12,594 nt of DNA from Deinococcus sp. (GCF_018260405.1 NZ_JAGLBG010000078.1:1-12594), one strand, 5' to 3'; shown: positions 5,411-12,471, counted from the first letter of the stretch. Notes: a model not told the origin generated them from the letters alone. A program made the numbers and translations.

Positions 5411-6775
5411 ATGAAACACTATCTGACTTTAGCGGGTGCCCTGTTAAGTGGGATTTTGCTGCTGGCCGCGTGCGGACCGACCGGAACGACCTCAGACGGA
5501 ACCACAGTGGACAGCGGCGTAGCGATCAAGCCGCCTTCGGCCAGTGGCCTGACGACCACGGTGCGCCGCGCCTTGACCCTGGGAACGGGTGACAACAGTG
5601 TGCTGCTCGATATTTTCGGGGTAGTCAGTGCCACAGCTACGGTCAACGTGGTCAGCGGCCCAGCCGGGCTGACGGCCACCGTCGGCACACTCAGCAACCC
5701 TTCGAGCGCCGAAACCCTGGTAAAACTGAACATCGTGCCGGGCAGCGCCAGAGCAGGCGATCTGGTGACTTTCGGCGTAACCCTGAACGGCAAAACCGCC
5801 ACCGTGCAGGTGCCCGTAATGGCCTTTACCACAGAGGCGATCAGCGCCGCAGGTCTGTCGAGCCGTTATCAGGCAGGCACCATGCGAACGCAGCCCGATG
5901 GCACGCTGCTGCTGAGTTCATCACTCAGTGGCAGCGTCACCGAGCGGCATAGCTTGGTCAAATACGATCCGGCCACCCACACCTTTAGCGTGATTGCCTT
6001 TCCGATCACCCTGCCGGGCGAGGCCATTACCAGCCAGACGACCATGCCCGACGGCACCATCTGGGTCAGCGTGCGCGGCCTGAGCGCCGAGGGCAGTTAC
6101 CTGATCGTGCGCAGGCCCGACAGCACCTTCAAGACCTATCTGGTCGGCGCGCCGAACGATACAGTCAACAATCTGACCACCACCAGCGACGGGCGCATCT
6201 GGTTTACGCAGAACAAAGCGGCCAGCGTCAAAGCCCTGACACCCGCGACCGGCAGTGTCGAGGCCTTTGCCGTGACCGAGAAAGCCGACTCGCTGGTTCG
6301 TGGCACAGACGGAAAACTGTACTACGCCGCCTTCTATGCCCGTCCGGCAATCGTGCAGCTTGACCCGGCAAGCGGACAAAGCAAGAGCTTCAACGTGGGC
6401 GACGCCGGAGTCAGCCTGCCCCTTGCCCTGACGGCGGCCAGCGACGGCAGCATCTGGTTTACCGAGTCGCGAACCGGCAGTGTCTGGCACCTGAACCCCA
6501 GCACAGGCACCCAGACGCCGTTTACCCTGCCCAGCGGCGTACGGCCCACCGAACTGACTTTCGACTCGGCCCAGAACCTATGGGTCTCGGACGCTACCAA
6601 CGCGCTGCTCTACACGGCCTTCAGCACTGACGGCAGCAAGGGCAAAGAAACCAACGTCACCGGATTCGGGGCCGTGACCAACAACGGCACCCCAGCAGGC
6701 CCCAGCGCCCTGACCACTGGCCCGGACGGAAAAATCTGGTATGTGGCCGCCGGGCAACTGGTGCATCAGCAGTAA
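5411..6775 (+). CDS. Lipoprotein with seven-bladed Vgb/NHL-like beta-propeller
   Basis: A 454-residue exported lipoprotein. The N-terminus has a signal peptide ending in a lipobox, LLLAAC, with Cys21 the lipidated residue. Residues ~45-140 form a beta-rich, Ig-like domain of small and hydrophobic residues. Residues ~150-450 carry seven blade signatures spaced 40-51 residues apart: PDGTLLL (162), PDGTIWV (213), SDGRIWFT (259), TDGKLYY (299), SDGSIWFTE (344), AQNLWVSD (387) and PDGKIWYV (438). This DGxIWFT pattern is that of virginiamycin B lyase and related streptogramin-lyase/NHL propellers. Lyase activity should not be assumed, as most such proteins are binding or scaffolding proteins. Its gene end is 15 bp from the end of csoR. 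Confidence 0.85.
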   Translation: MKHYLTLAGALLSGILLLAACGPTGTTSDGTTVDSGVAIKPPSASGLTTTVRRALTLGTGDNSVLLDIFGVVSATATVNVVSGPAGLTATVGTLSNPSSAETLVKLNIVPGSARAGDLVTFGVTLNGKTATVQVPVMAFTTEAISAAGLSSRYQAGTMRTQPDGTLLLSSSLSGSVTERHSLVKYDPATHTFSVIAFPITLPGEAITSQTTMPDGTIWVSVRGLSAEGSYLIVRRPDSTFKTYLVGAPNDTVNNLTTTSDGRIWFTQNKAASVKALTPATGSVEAFAVTEKADSLVRGTDGKLYYAAFYARPAIVQLDPASGQSKSFNVGDAGVSLPLALTAASDGSIWFTESRTGSVWHLNPSTGTQTPFTLPSGVRPTELTFDSAQNLWVSDATNALLYTAFSTDGSKGKETNVTGFGAVTNNGTPAGPSALTTGPDGKIWYVAAGQLVHQQ

Positions 6776-6790
6776 CGCCGAGGCCGCGAC

Positions 6791-7147
6791 TCAGCGGTAT
6801 TTCAGGGCTTCCATCAGCTCATCTACCATTTCCACCGTGTCGCCGCGCCCGGCAGCGGTGGCGATGTGCGCTTCCAGGTGGCCGCGCAGCACCACGTCAC
6901 CTGCACCGGTCAGTGCGCCCTGTACGGCTTTAATCTGGCGCAGCACATCCACGCAGTACACGTCCTCTTTGTCCAGCATTTTGACGATGCTTTCGAGGTG
7001 CCCCCGCGCAATGCTCAGGCGGTGGCGGGCACGTTTGCGGGCGTCTTCGGGCATGCACAGGTGCTGGGAATCGTCGGGGCAATGGTCGTTGGGAGAGTGG
7101 TCGGCAGGACAGTGGTCGGCATGGTTAAGGTTGGCATGGTCAGTCAT
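6791..7147 (-). CDS. csoR: CsoR-family copper-sensing repressor with His/Cys-rich tail
   Basis: A 118-residue helical, DNA-binding metal sensor of the CsoR/RcnR family, which represses copper-export genes and releases DNA on binding Cu(I). The core (residues ~35-118) has the family's metal triad at exact spacing: C65 (VYCVDVLRQI), H90 and H94 (RGHLEAHI). This is a Cys-His-His set, as in Thermus thermophilus CsoR, rather than the Cys-His-Cys of Mycobacterium. The N-terminal tail (1-34) is unusual, with five His and two Cys between residues 4 and 23 plus H29 and C31, including three tandem xDH(C/S)P units. The start ATG overlaps the TGA of an upstream degraded frame (ATGA). It lies in the copper cluster with copZ, DUF305 and copA. 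Confidence 0.9.
   Translation of the reverse strand: MTDHANLNHADHCPADHSPNDHCPDDSQHLCMPEDARKRARHRLSIARGHLESIVKMLDKEDVYCVDVLRQIKAVQGALTGAGDVVLRGHLEAHIATAAGRGDTVEMVDELMEALKYR
7076..7120 (-). repeat. Three 15-nt tandem units inside csoR
   Basis: On the coding strand the units read GCCGACCACTGTCCT, GCCGACCACTCTCCC and AACGACCATTGCCCC. They encode ADHCP, ADHSP and NDHCP (residues 10-24). The first two differ at only two bases. They build the metal-ligand-rich tail of CsoR and probably arose by slippage or duplication. Confidence 0.8.
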
Positions 7148-7347
7148 TTGAGGGTATCCAGAAGGGCGCGGGCAAGAGTAGCTTCGGCGTCCCGTTTGGG
7201 CAAAAGTTGCGCAGCAAACTGGCGCGGCTTAGTGTTCCGGGTACCTGAAGGAACGAGGGGCGCAGAGGCTGGCGCAATGGCTCTTTTTGGCGCGGCAGGT
7301 TGGTCAGGAACCCGCAGCGGTCGTAGCCGTTTCCTGGCTCCACGATA
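7144..7347 (-). pseudogene. Start-less coding remnant overlapping csoR start
   Basis: This frame is open for 67 codons and ends in a TGA that overlaps the csoR ATG by 4 bp (ATGA), the usual arrangement of coupled operon genes. Its last ~28 residues (ending LARALLDTLK) look like a soluble helical C-terminus with a credible composition. No ATG, GTG or TTG start exists in the open stretch and it is closed by TGA at 7350. It is therefore most likely the 3' end of a broken gene. The family is not recognised. Confidence 0.35.
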
Positions 7348-7582
7348 TCAATGCTGGCCCCTGACCCGCTGCCCCAGCTCTGCTATTTGGCGCTGCGGGC
7401 GGCGTAATTGGCCTTGACCTGCTCGGCAAAGGCTTTGACTGCAGGATTTTGGCTGCCGTAGACCGCAGAGTTTGCCAGCGTGACCTTCACTTTTTTGTCC
7501 GCTGCGCCGCGCTCAGATCACGGTAGGGGTTGGGATGGGCAGCCCCGGCCCCATACTTCTGCCCTGTTTACCTCAGCCCTCT
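7148..7582. other. Decayed stretch inside the copper cluster
   Basis: These 435 bp separate the DUF305 gene from csoR, in an operon whose other members overlap. No intact gene is seen. Instead there are two minus-strand coding remnants (7383-7558 and 7144-7347). The region reads like one or two genes lost by frameshift and deletion. No promoter for csoR could be identified here: TACCCT ends 3 bases before its ATG, but with no -35. Confidence 0.5.
7383..7558 (-). pseudogene. Frameshifted coding remnant downstream of DUF305
   Basis: Two adjoining minus-strand frames together look coding. The first contains AAHPNPYRDLSAAQR and stops at TGA 7489-7487. The second begins around the A6 tract (T6 at 7491-7496 on the plus strand), continues KKVKVTLANSAVYG and QNPAVKAFAEQVKANYAARS, and stops at TAG 7385-7383. 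A single-base slip in the A6 run would join them. No start codon fits the first frame. The family is not recognised. It could be a small secreted protein of the copper operon, or a sequencing error could hide an intact gene. Confidence 0.35.
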
Positions 7583-8149
7583 TTACTTCAACACTTTCAG
7601 AAGCTGGCGATACTGCGCAATTTCGTTACTTTGCACGCGAATAATGTCCATGCCCAGCCTGCGGAGGTCGGCGTTTTGCGTCCGCGAGGGAATCAGCCGC
7701 GCCATGTCAATCGCGCCCTGGTGATGCGGAATCATCCCTTCCAGAAACCATTTGTCCGCGCCGCCCGGCATGTCCATCTGCATGGGCATCGGCCTGGGCT
7801 GGTCAAGCTGGCCCGTCCAACTTTGCAGCCAGCCCTGCATGGTGGCGATCTCGGACATCTGCGCGTCAATCACCTTCTGCGCGGCGGCTTTCACGCGGCT
7901 GTTCTGGCCCATCGCCAGCTCGTGCTGGGCCATCATGACCGCCATCTGGTGATGGTCGATCATCAGTTGCGTCCATTTGATGTCAAACGCTTTACCGCGC
8001 AGAGGGCGCAGCGGCGTAAGCATGTCGGTCATCTGGCTTTGCACCGTATGGCCCGCGTGGTTCATGGGCATGACCGGGCCGGATTCGCGCCCGCCTGCCA
8101 GGGCCAGCCCGCCGAGCAAGGCAACCAGAACAAAAACCCGCTTCATCAT
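7583..8149 (-). CDS. Exported double-DUF305 protein, probable copper-binding
   Basis: A 188-residue protein with an N-terminal signal sequence (MMKRVFVLVALLGGLALAG) and two DUF305 four-helix, ferritin-like modules. Module one holds MIDHHQMAVMMAQHEL (63-78), module two holds MIPHHQGAIDMARL (139-152). The linker is Met-rich (PRPMPMQMDMPGG, 119-130), as is the start of the mature protein (VMPMNHAGH). His-His-Gln pairs and Met clusters suit Cu(I) binding in the cell envelope; DUF305 proteins often sit in copper loci, but their exact role is not settled. The ATG overlaps the copZ stop (ATGA), so the two are translationally coupled. Confidence 0.85.
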   Translation of the reverse strand: MMKRVFVLVALLGGLALAGGRESGPVMPMNHAGHTVQSQMTDMLTPLRPLRGKAFDIKWTQLMIDHHQMAVMMAQHELAMGQNSRVKAAAQKVIDAQMSEIATMQGWLQSWTGQLDQPRPMPMQMDMPGGADKWFLEGMIPHHQGAIDMARLIPSRTQNADLRRLGMDIIRVQSNEIAQYRQLLKVLK

Positions 8150-8346
8150 GACAGTTCCACTCCGTAACCCTCGTCCATAATGGCCGCTACCAGCGCTTTG
8201 CTGTCGGCGTCGCCTTCAATGACGGCCTTGCCTTCCTGGAGGTTAACCAGCACACTTTTCACCCCTGGAACGGACTTGATGGCCTTTTCCACCGCGCTGA
8301 CGCAGTGCCCGCAACTCATTCCGGTGACCTTCAGTTCAGTTTGCAT
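8146..8346 (-). CDS. copZ: Copper chaperone CopZ
   Basis: A 66-residue single heavy-metal-associated (HMA) domain with a beta-alpha-beta-beta-alpha-beta fold. It has the Cu(I)-binding loop GMSCGHC (9-15; C12 and C15) and the later typical GYGVEL strand. It carries Cu(I) in the cytoplasm to CopA and can hand it to CsoR. ATG 8346 follows the -10 TAGCAT by 6 bases with no Shine-Dalgarno sequence, so the mRNA is probably leaderless. It is the first gene of the leftward copZ-DUF305-csoR unit and is divergent from copA. Confidence 0.93.
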   Translation of the reverse strand: MQTELKVTGMSCGHCVSAVEKAIKSVPGVKSVLVNLQEGKAVIEGDADSKALVAAIMDEGYGVELS

Positions 8347-8352
8347 AGGAGT

Positions 8353-8381
8353 ATGCTAGACCCAGTGGGGGGGGATGTCAA
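8353..8381 (-). promoter_or_regulatory. copZ operon promoter with C/G tract in spacer
   Basis: On the minus strand a consensus -35, TTGACA (8381-8376), is followed after exactly 17 bp by TAGCAT (8358-8353), with the copZ ATG 6 bases further on. The spacer contains C8-ACT-GGG (8374-8361), an imperfect dyad that could be a CsoR operator placed to block RNA polymerase. Confidence 0.8.
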
Positions 8382-8474
8382 GCCAGGAAGTGGTCAGCAG
8401 AAGGCGGCCAATGGGCAACTTCCGCTGGCGCTTAGGCTTTAGTCTGGTCTTCCCTATCTATCACTGAACACTTT

Positions 8475-8485
8475 CTAATCATTAG
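8475..8485. promoter_or_regulatory. Palindrome CTAATCATTAG at the copA -35 position
   Basis: A perfect 5-1-5 inverted repeat (CTAAT-C-ATTAG). It covers the position where a -35 hexamer would lie for the copA -10 (8478-8483), and no good -35 sequence is present there. It may be an operator for a second regulator or a shoulder of the CsoR site. Confidence 0.5.
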
Positions 8486-8500
8486 TCCCCCCTGGGGGGA
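8486..8500. promoter_or_regulatory. C6-T-G6 palindrome, probable CsoR operator of copA
   Basis: TCCCCCCTGGGGGGA is a perfect 7-1-7 palindrome that ends directly at the copA -10 element. C/G-tract inverted repeats in the -35/-10 spacer are the hallmark of CsoR operators, and csoR is encoded in the same cluster. Confidence 0.75.
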
Positions 8501-8506
8501 TAGAAT
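8501..8506 (+). promoter_or_regulatory. -10 element of copA
   Basis: TAGAAT lies 6 bases before ATG 8513. There is no Shine-Dalgarno sequence, so a leaderless copA transcript is likely. The missing -35 suggests weak basal activity. Confidence 0.6.
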
Positions 8507-8512
8507 CGCCCC

Positions 8513-11206
8513 ATGAAGACCCTGACCCTGGAGATCTCCGGCATGACCTGCGCCGCCTGTGTGGGCCGCGTCGAGCGAGGGCTGAGCAAGGTGGAGGGCG
8601 TGCAGAACGCAAGTGTCAACCTAGCGACCGAGCGGGCCAGCGTCACCTTCGACCCCGCCCTGACCAGTGCCGCCGCGCTGGTGGAAAAGGTGCGCGACAT
8701 CGGCTACGACGCGCCCGCCGCCGAACTCAGTTTTCCGGTGGCGGGGATGACCTGCGCCGCCTGCGTGGGCCGGGTGGAACGGGCGCTGAGCAAGCAGCCA
8801 GGGGTGCTGAGCGCCTCAGTGAACCTGGCGACCGAGCGGGCCAGCGTGAACTATCTGCCCGCCAGCGTTTCGCCCGCCGAGTTGAAGAATGCCGTGACCG
8901 ACGCGGGTTACGCGGTTCCGGAAGAACAGACCGCGCAGCCCGTCTCCCGCCTGAACACCGAGCGTGAGCGCAAGCAGCGTGAGTTAGACGAACTTAAAAA
9001 GGCGCTGACCCTCGCCGCCACCTTTGCCGTGCCGCTGTTCGTGCTGAGCATGGGGCCGATGCTATCTATGCCGCTGCATATGTGGCTGATGCGTGTGCTG
9101 GGCGAGCAAAACCTCAACTGGCTGATGCTGGCGCTGGCCGCCCCGGTGCAGTTTGGCCCCGGCCTGCGCTTTTACCGCACCGGCCTCGCCGCCGTCCGCC
9201 ACCGTAGCCCTGACATGAACACGCTGGTGATGCTGGGCACGTCCGCCGCGTTCTTTTACAGCCTCACCGTGACGCTGTTTCCGGGGCTTTTTCCGGTGGG
9301 CAGCCGCCACGTCTACTTTGAGGCGTCGGCGGTGGTCATCAGCCTGATTTTGCTGGGCAAATACTTTGAGGCGATTGCCAAAGGCCGCAGCAGCGAGGCC
9401 ATGCGCACACTTCTGCAACTTCAGCCCCAGACAGCGCGGGTGCAGCGCGGCGCAGAAGTGCAGGAAGTCGCGGTAGACGCCGTGCGGGTCGGGGACACCG
9501 TGCTGGTGCGCTCCGGCGAACGCCTCCCGGTGGACGGCGAGGTGCTGAGCGGCAGCAGCTACGTAGACGAGTCCATGCTGACCGGCGAAAGCGTTCCCGT
9601 GCAGAAAATCCCCGGCACAAAGGTCACCGGCGGCACGGTCAACGGCACCGGAGCCTTTACCTTCCGGGCCACCGGAGTGGGTGCAGACACCGCCCTGGCG
9701 CGGATTATCCGCATGGTAGAGGACGCCCAGCAGAGCCGCCCGCCGATTCAGGGTCTGGCCGATAAGGTGGTCGCGCAATTTGTGCCGCTGGTGCTGGTTA
9801 TCGCGCTGGTCACGTTTTTGGCGTGGCTGTTTGTGGGCGGGCCGTCGGCGCTCTCTAACGCGCTGATTCACACCGTCGCGGTGCTGATTATCGCCTGCCC
9901 ATGCGCGATGGGCCTCGCCACGCCAGTCAGCATCATGGTGGGGTCGGGCCGCGCCGCGCAACTGGGCGTTTTGTTCCGCTCTGGCGAGGCTTTGGAGAGA
10001 CTGGGCGAGGTGCAAACGGTGGCGCTGGACAAGACCGGGACAGTGACCCGGGGGGTGATGGAAGTCACGGATATTGTGCTGGCGCCTGAGGGCCTAATAC
10101 GGGCTGAGCTCAATTCCGGCACACCTGCAAAAGCGCCAGCTGGGCCTGTGCCGGGCAGTTCTGCGAGTGCAGAGCGCGAAACCGCTCTCTTTTCCCACTC
10201 GCCTCTGCCCGAATTGAATCCGAACCTGCCCGGTTCAATTGGAATTCGTATGAGTGAAGCGGAACTGCTGAGGCTGGCGGCGATGGCCGAGGGGCCTTCG
10301 GAACACCCGCTGGCACGGGCAATTGAGCGGGCGGCTTTTGACCCCTCTCCCCTTGCCGGAAAAGCCGAGGGGAGGGAAAGGGGGGAAATCCAGACCAACT
10401 TGCCCGCTCAAATTCCCCAGCCCACTACGTTCCAGGCCCTCCCCGGCTACGGCCTGCGCACCCTCGTAGAAGGCCACAAAGTAGAAATCGGCGCGGCCCG
10501 CTTTATGGCGCAGTTGCACATCCCGCTAGGCGAACTCGGCGCAAAAGCCGATGAACTTGCCGCCAGGGCACGCACCCCCGTTTTTATCGCTGTAGACGGT
10601 CAGCTCGCCGGGCTGCTGGGCGTGGCCGACCCCATCCGCGAGGGCAGCACGCAGGCTATCGCGGCCCTCAAGGCGCAGGGCATAGACGTGGCGATGGTCA
10701 CGGGCGACGCCAAAGCCACCGCCCAGGCCGTCGCCGCCGACGCGGGCATCTCACGCGTGCTGGCCGAGGTATTGCCCGAAGGCAAAGCCGAGTCGGTGGG
10801 CGAGTTGCAGGCGGGCGGCAGTGCCGGTCAGGGTCGGCGCGTGGCCTTCGTGGGCGACGGTATCAACGACGCCCCCGCGCTGGCAAAAGCTGACGTGGGT
10901 GTGGCCATCGGCACCGGCACCGACGTGGCCGTGGAAACCGCCGACGTGGTGCTGATGTCAGGCGACCTGCGCGGCGTGCCCAATGCCATCGCGCTCAGCC
11001 GGGCGGTGATTCGCAACATCAAATTGAATCTGTTCTGGGCCTTCGGGTACAACGTTATCCTGATTCCGGTGGCGGCGGGCGCGTTCAGCCGCTGGGGCCT
11101 CAGCCTCTCGCCCATGCTGGCCGCAGGAGCGATGGGCCTCAGCAGCGTGTTTGTGCTGAGCAATGCGCTGAGGCTGCGCGGGTTCAGGCCACCCCTGACC
11201 ACCTGA
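8513..11206 (+). CDS. copA: Copper-exporting P1B-type ATPase CopA
   Basis: An 897-residue Cu(I)-transporting P1B ATPase that pumps Cu(I) out of the cytoplasm at the cost of ATP. In order: two N-terminal HMA domains, each with GMTCAAC (C13/C16 and C81/C84); transmembrane helices; actuator TGES (357-360); the CPC metal site in the membrane (462-464); phosphorylation motif DKTGT with D506; the nucleotide-binding SEHP (H598, P599) and GxG loop (PGYGLR); GDGINDAP (from 781); and the late helices with YN and MGLSS ligands. It is about 80 residues longer than expected because of two inserts in the nucleotide-binding domain, at residues ~528-580 and ~610-624. Both are rich in palindromes at DNA level. 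Core motifs are intact, so it is probably functional. It is controlled by the adjacent palindromic operator. Confidence 0.96.
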   Translation: MKTLTLEISGMTCAACVGRVERGLSKVEGVQNASVNLATERASVTFDPALTSAAALVEKVRDIGYDAPAAELSFPVAGMTCAACVGRVERALSKQPGVLSASVNLATERASVNYLPASVSPAELKNAVTDAGYAVPEEQTAQPVSRLNTERERKQRELDELKKALTLAATFAVPLFVLSMGPMLSMPLHMWLMRVLGEQNLNWLMLALAAPVQFGPGLRFYRTGLAAVRHRSPDMNTLVMLGTSAAFFYSLTVTLFPGLFPVGSRHVYFEASAVVISLILLGKYFEAIAKGRSSEAMRTLLQLQPQTARVQRGAEVQEVAVDAVRVGDTVLVRSGERLPVDGEVLSGSSYVDESMLTGESVPVQKIPGTKVTGGTVNGTGAFTFRATGVGADTALARIIRMVEDAQQSRPPIQGLADKVVAQFVPLVLVIALVTFLAWLFVGGPSALSNALIHTVAVLIIACPCAMGLATPVSIMVGSGRAAQLGVLFRSGEALERLGEVQTVALDKTGTVTRGVMEVTDIVLAPEGLIRAELNSGTPAKAPAGPVPGSSASAERETALFSHSPLPELNPNLPGSIGIRMSEAELLRLAAMAEGPSEHPLARAIERAAFDPSPLAGKAEGRERGEIQTNLPAQIPQPTTFQALPGYGLRTLVEGHKVEIGAARFMAQLHIPLGELGAKADELAARARTPVFIAVDGQLAGLLGVADPIREGSTQAIAALKAQGIDVAMVTGDAKATAQAVAADAGISRVLAEVLPEGKAESVGELQAGGSAGQGRRVAFVGDGINDAPALAKADVGVAIGTGTDVAVETADVVLMSGDLRGVPNAIALSRAVIRNIKLNLFWAFGYNVILIPVAAGAFSRWGLSLSPMLAAGAMGLSSVFVLSNALRLRGFRPPLTT
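10093..10250. repeat. Palindrome-rich, in-frame insertion in copA (first)
   Basis: The segment encodes ~53 residues (528-580) between the phosphorylation domain and the MSEAELLRLAA helix, which are normally nearly adjacent in CopA. It holds three successive inverted repeats: CCGGCACA / TGTGCCGG (10116-10123, 10147-10154); GCGAGTG / CACTCGC (10163-10169, 10196-10202) with AGAGCG / CGCTCT nested inside; and AATTGAA / TTCAATT (10212-10218, 10234-10240). The ends read TAATACG and CGTATGA, which are near-inverted. This density of dyads is foreign to coding sequence and suggests a small dispersed repeat inserted in frame. Confidence 0.65.
10321..10414. repeat. Nested inverted repeat in copA (second)
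   Basis: An inner dyad, CTCCCC (10347-10352) and GGGGAG (10369-10374), lies within a C-tract/G-tract arrangement. An outer pair, AATTGAGCGGGC (10321-10332) and GCCCGCTCAAATT (10402-10414), differs by one extra A. The inner part encodes DPSPLAGKAEGRERG (residues 610-624), not expected in CopA. CCCCTCTCCCC-type palindromes are common dispersed repeats in many GC-rich bacteria. The left outer arm also encodes conserved residues, so the outer pairing may be chance. Confidence 0.5.
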
Positions 11207-11232
11207 CCTTGCCCAGGTTGTTTAATAGTCTT

Positions 11233-12328
<1,096 letters not shown>

Positions 12329-12330
<2 letters not shown>

Positions 12331-12466
12331 AGCAGTTGTCCGAATGCTGGGCACGTCGGAAACACACCGCCGCCCCCTTCATGCTACGTCCTGCTCTTTC
12401 TTGTTCACTCGTTCCACTCGGCAAAAAGATGGTCAAAAGAGCCACCATCTTTTTGCAAAATGCTCT
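12329..12466. repeat. AT-rich hairpin repeat, copy 2, probably full length
   Basis: The element reads from AGAGCAG (12329) to TGCTCT (12466), giving 6-bp terminal inverted repeats AGAGCA/TGCTCT and a length of 138 bp. Bases 12384-12466 are the inverted match of copy 1 (4134-4215). The core hairpin is a perfect 13-bp stem, GCAAAAAGATGGT (12421-12433) and ACCATCTTTTTGC (12444-12456). Where copy 1 has a T in the right arm, this copy has C opposite G, so pairing (G-U versus G-C) is kept. It fills the gap between two convergent genes and begins within the aguA stop codon. Confidence 0.8.
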
Positions 12467-12471
12467 AAGAC

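Larger units (their letters stand above)
8347..8512. promoter_or_regulatory. Divergent copper control region copZ/copA
   Basis: This 166-bp gap drives copZ leftwards and copA rightwards. The copZ end has a near-consensus promoter with a C/G tract in its spacer. The copA end has two abutting palindromes and a -10. About 80 bp between them (8391-8470) shows no further strong motif. CsoR-family operators are C/G-tract inverted repeats, so both ends are likely CsoR targets. Confidence 0.75.

Noticed and set aside
7076..7120. Short tandem repeats as a CRISPR-like array
   Set aside because: The units are 15 nt, contiguous without spacers, in frame, and part of csoR.
7140..7343. 67-codon minus-strand frame starting MEPGNGYDR
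   Set aside because: It runs into csoR in another frame. The competing frame ending at the ATGA overlap has the better coding look and operon-like junction.
9062..10015. Long minus-strand reading frame (317 codons) opposite copA
   Set aside because: It is antisense to unmistakable CopA motifs (TGES, CPC). Its His/Arg/Gln-rich translation is typical of a shadow frame in high-GC DNA.
11209..11232. TTG start for agmatine deiminase
   Set aside because: It adds eight residues outside the family N-terminus. ATG 11233 is nearer the conserved MPAEW block.
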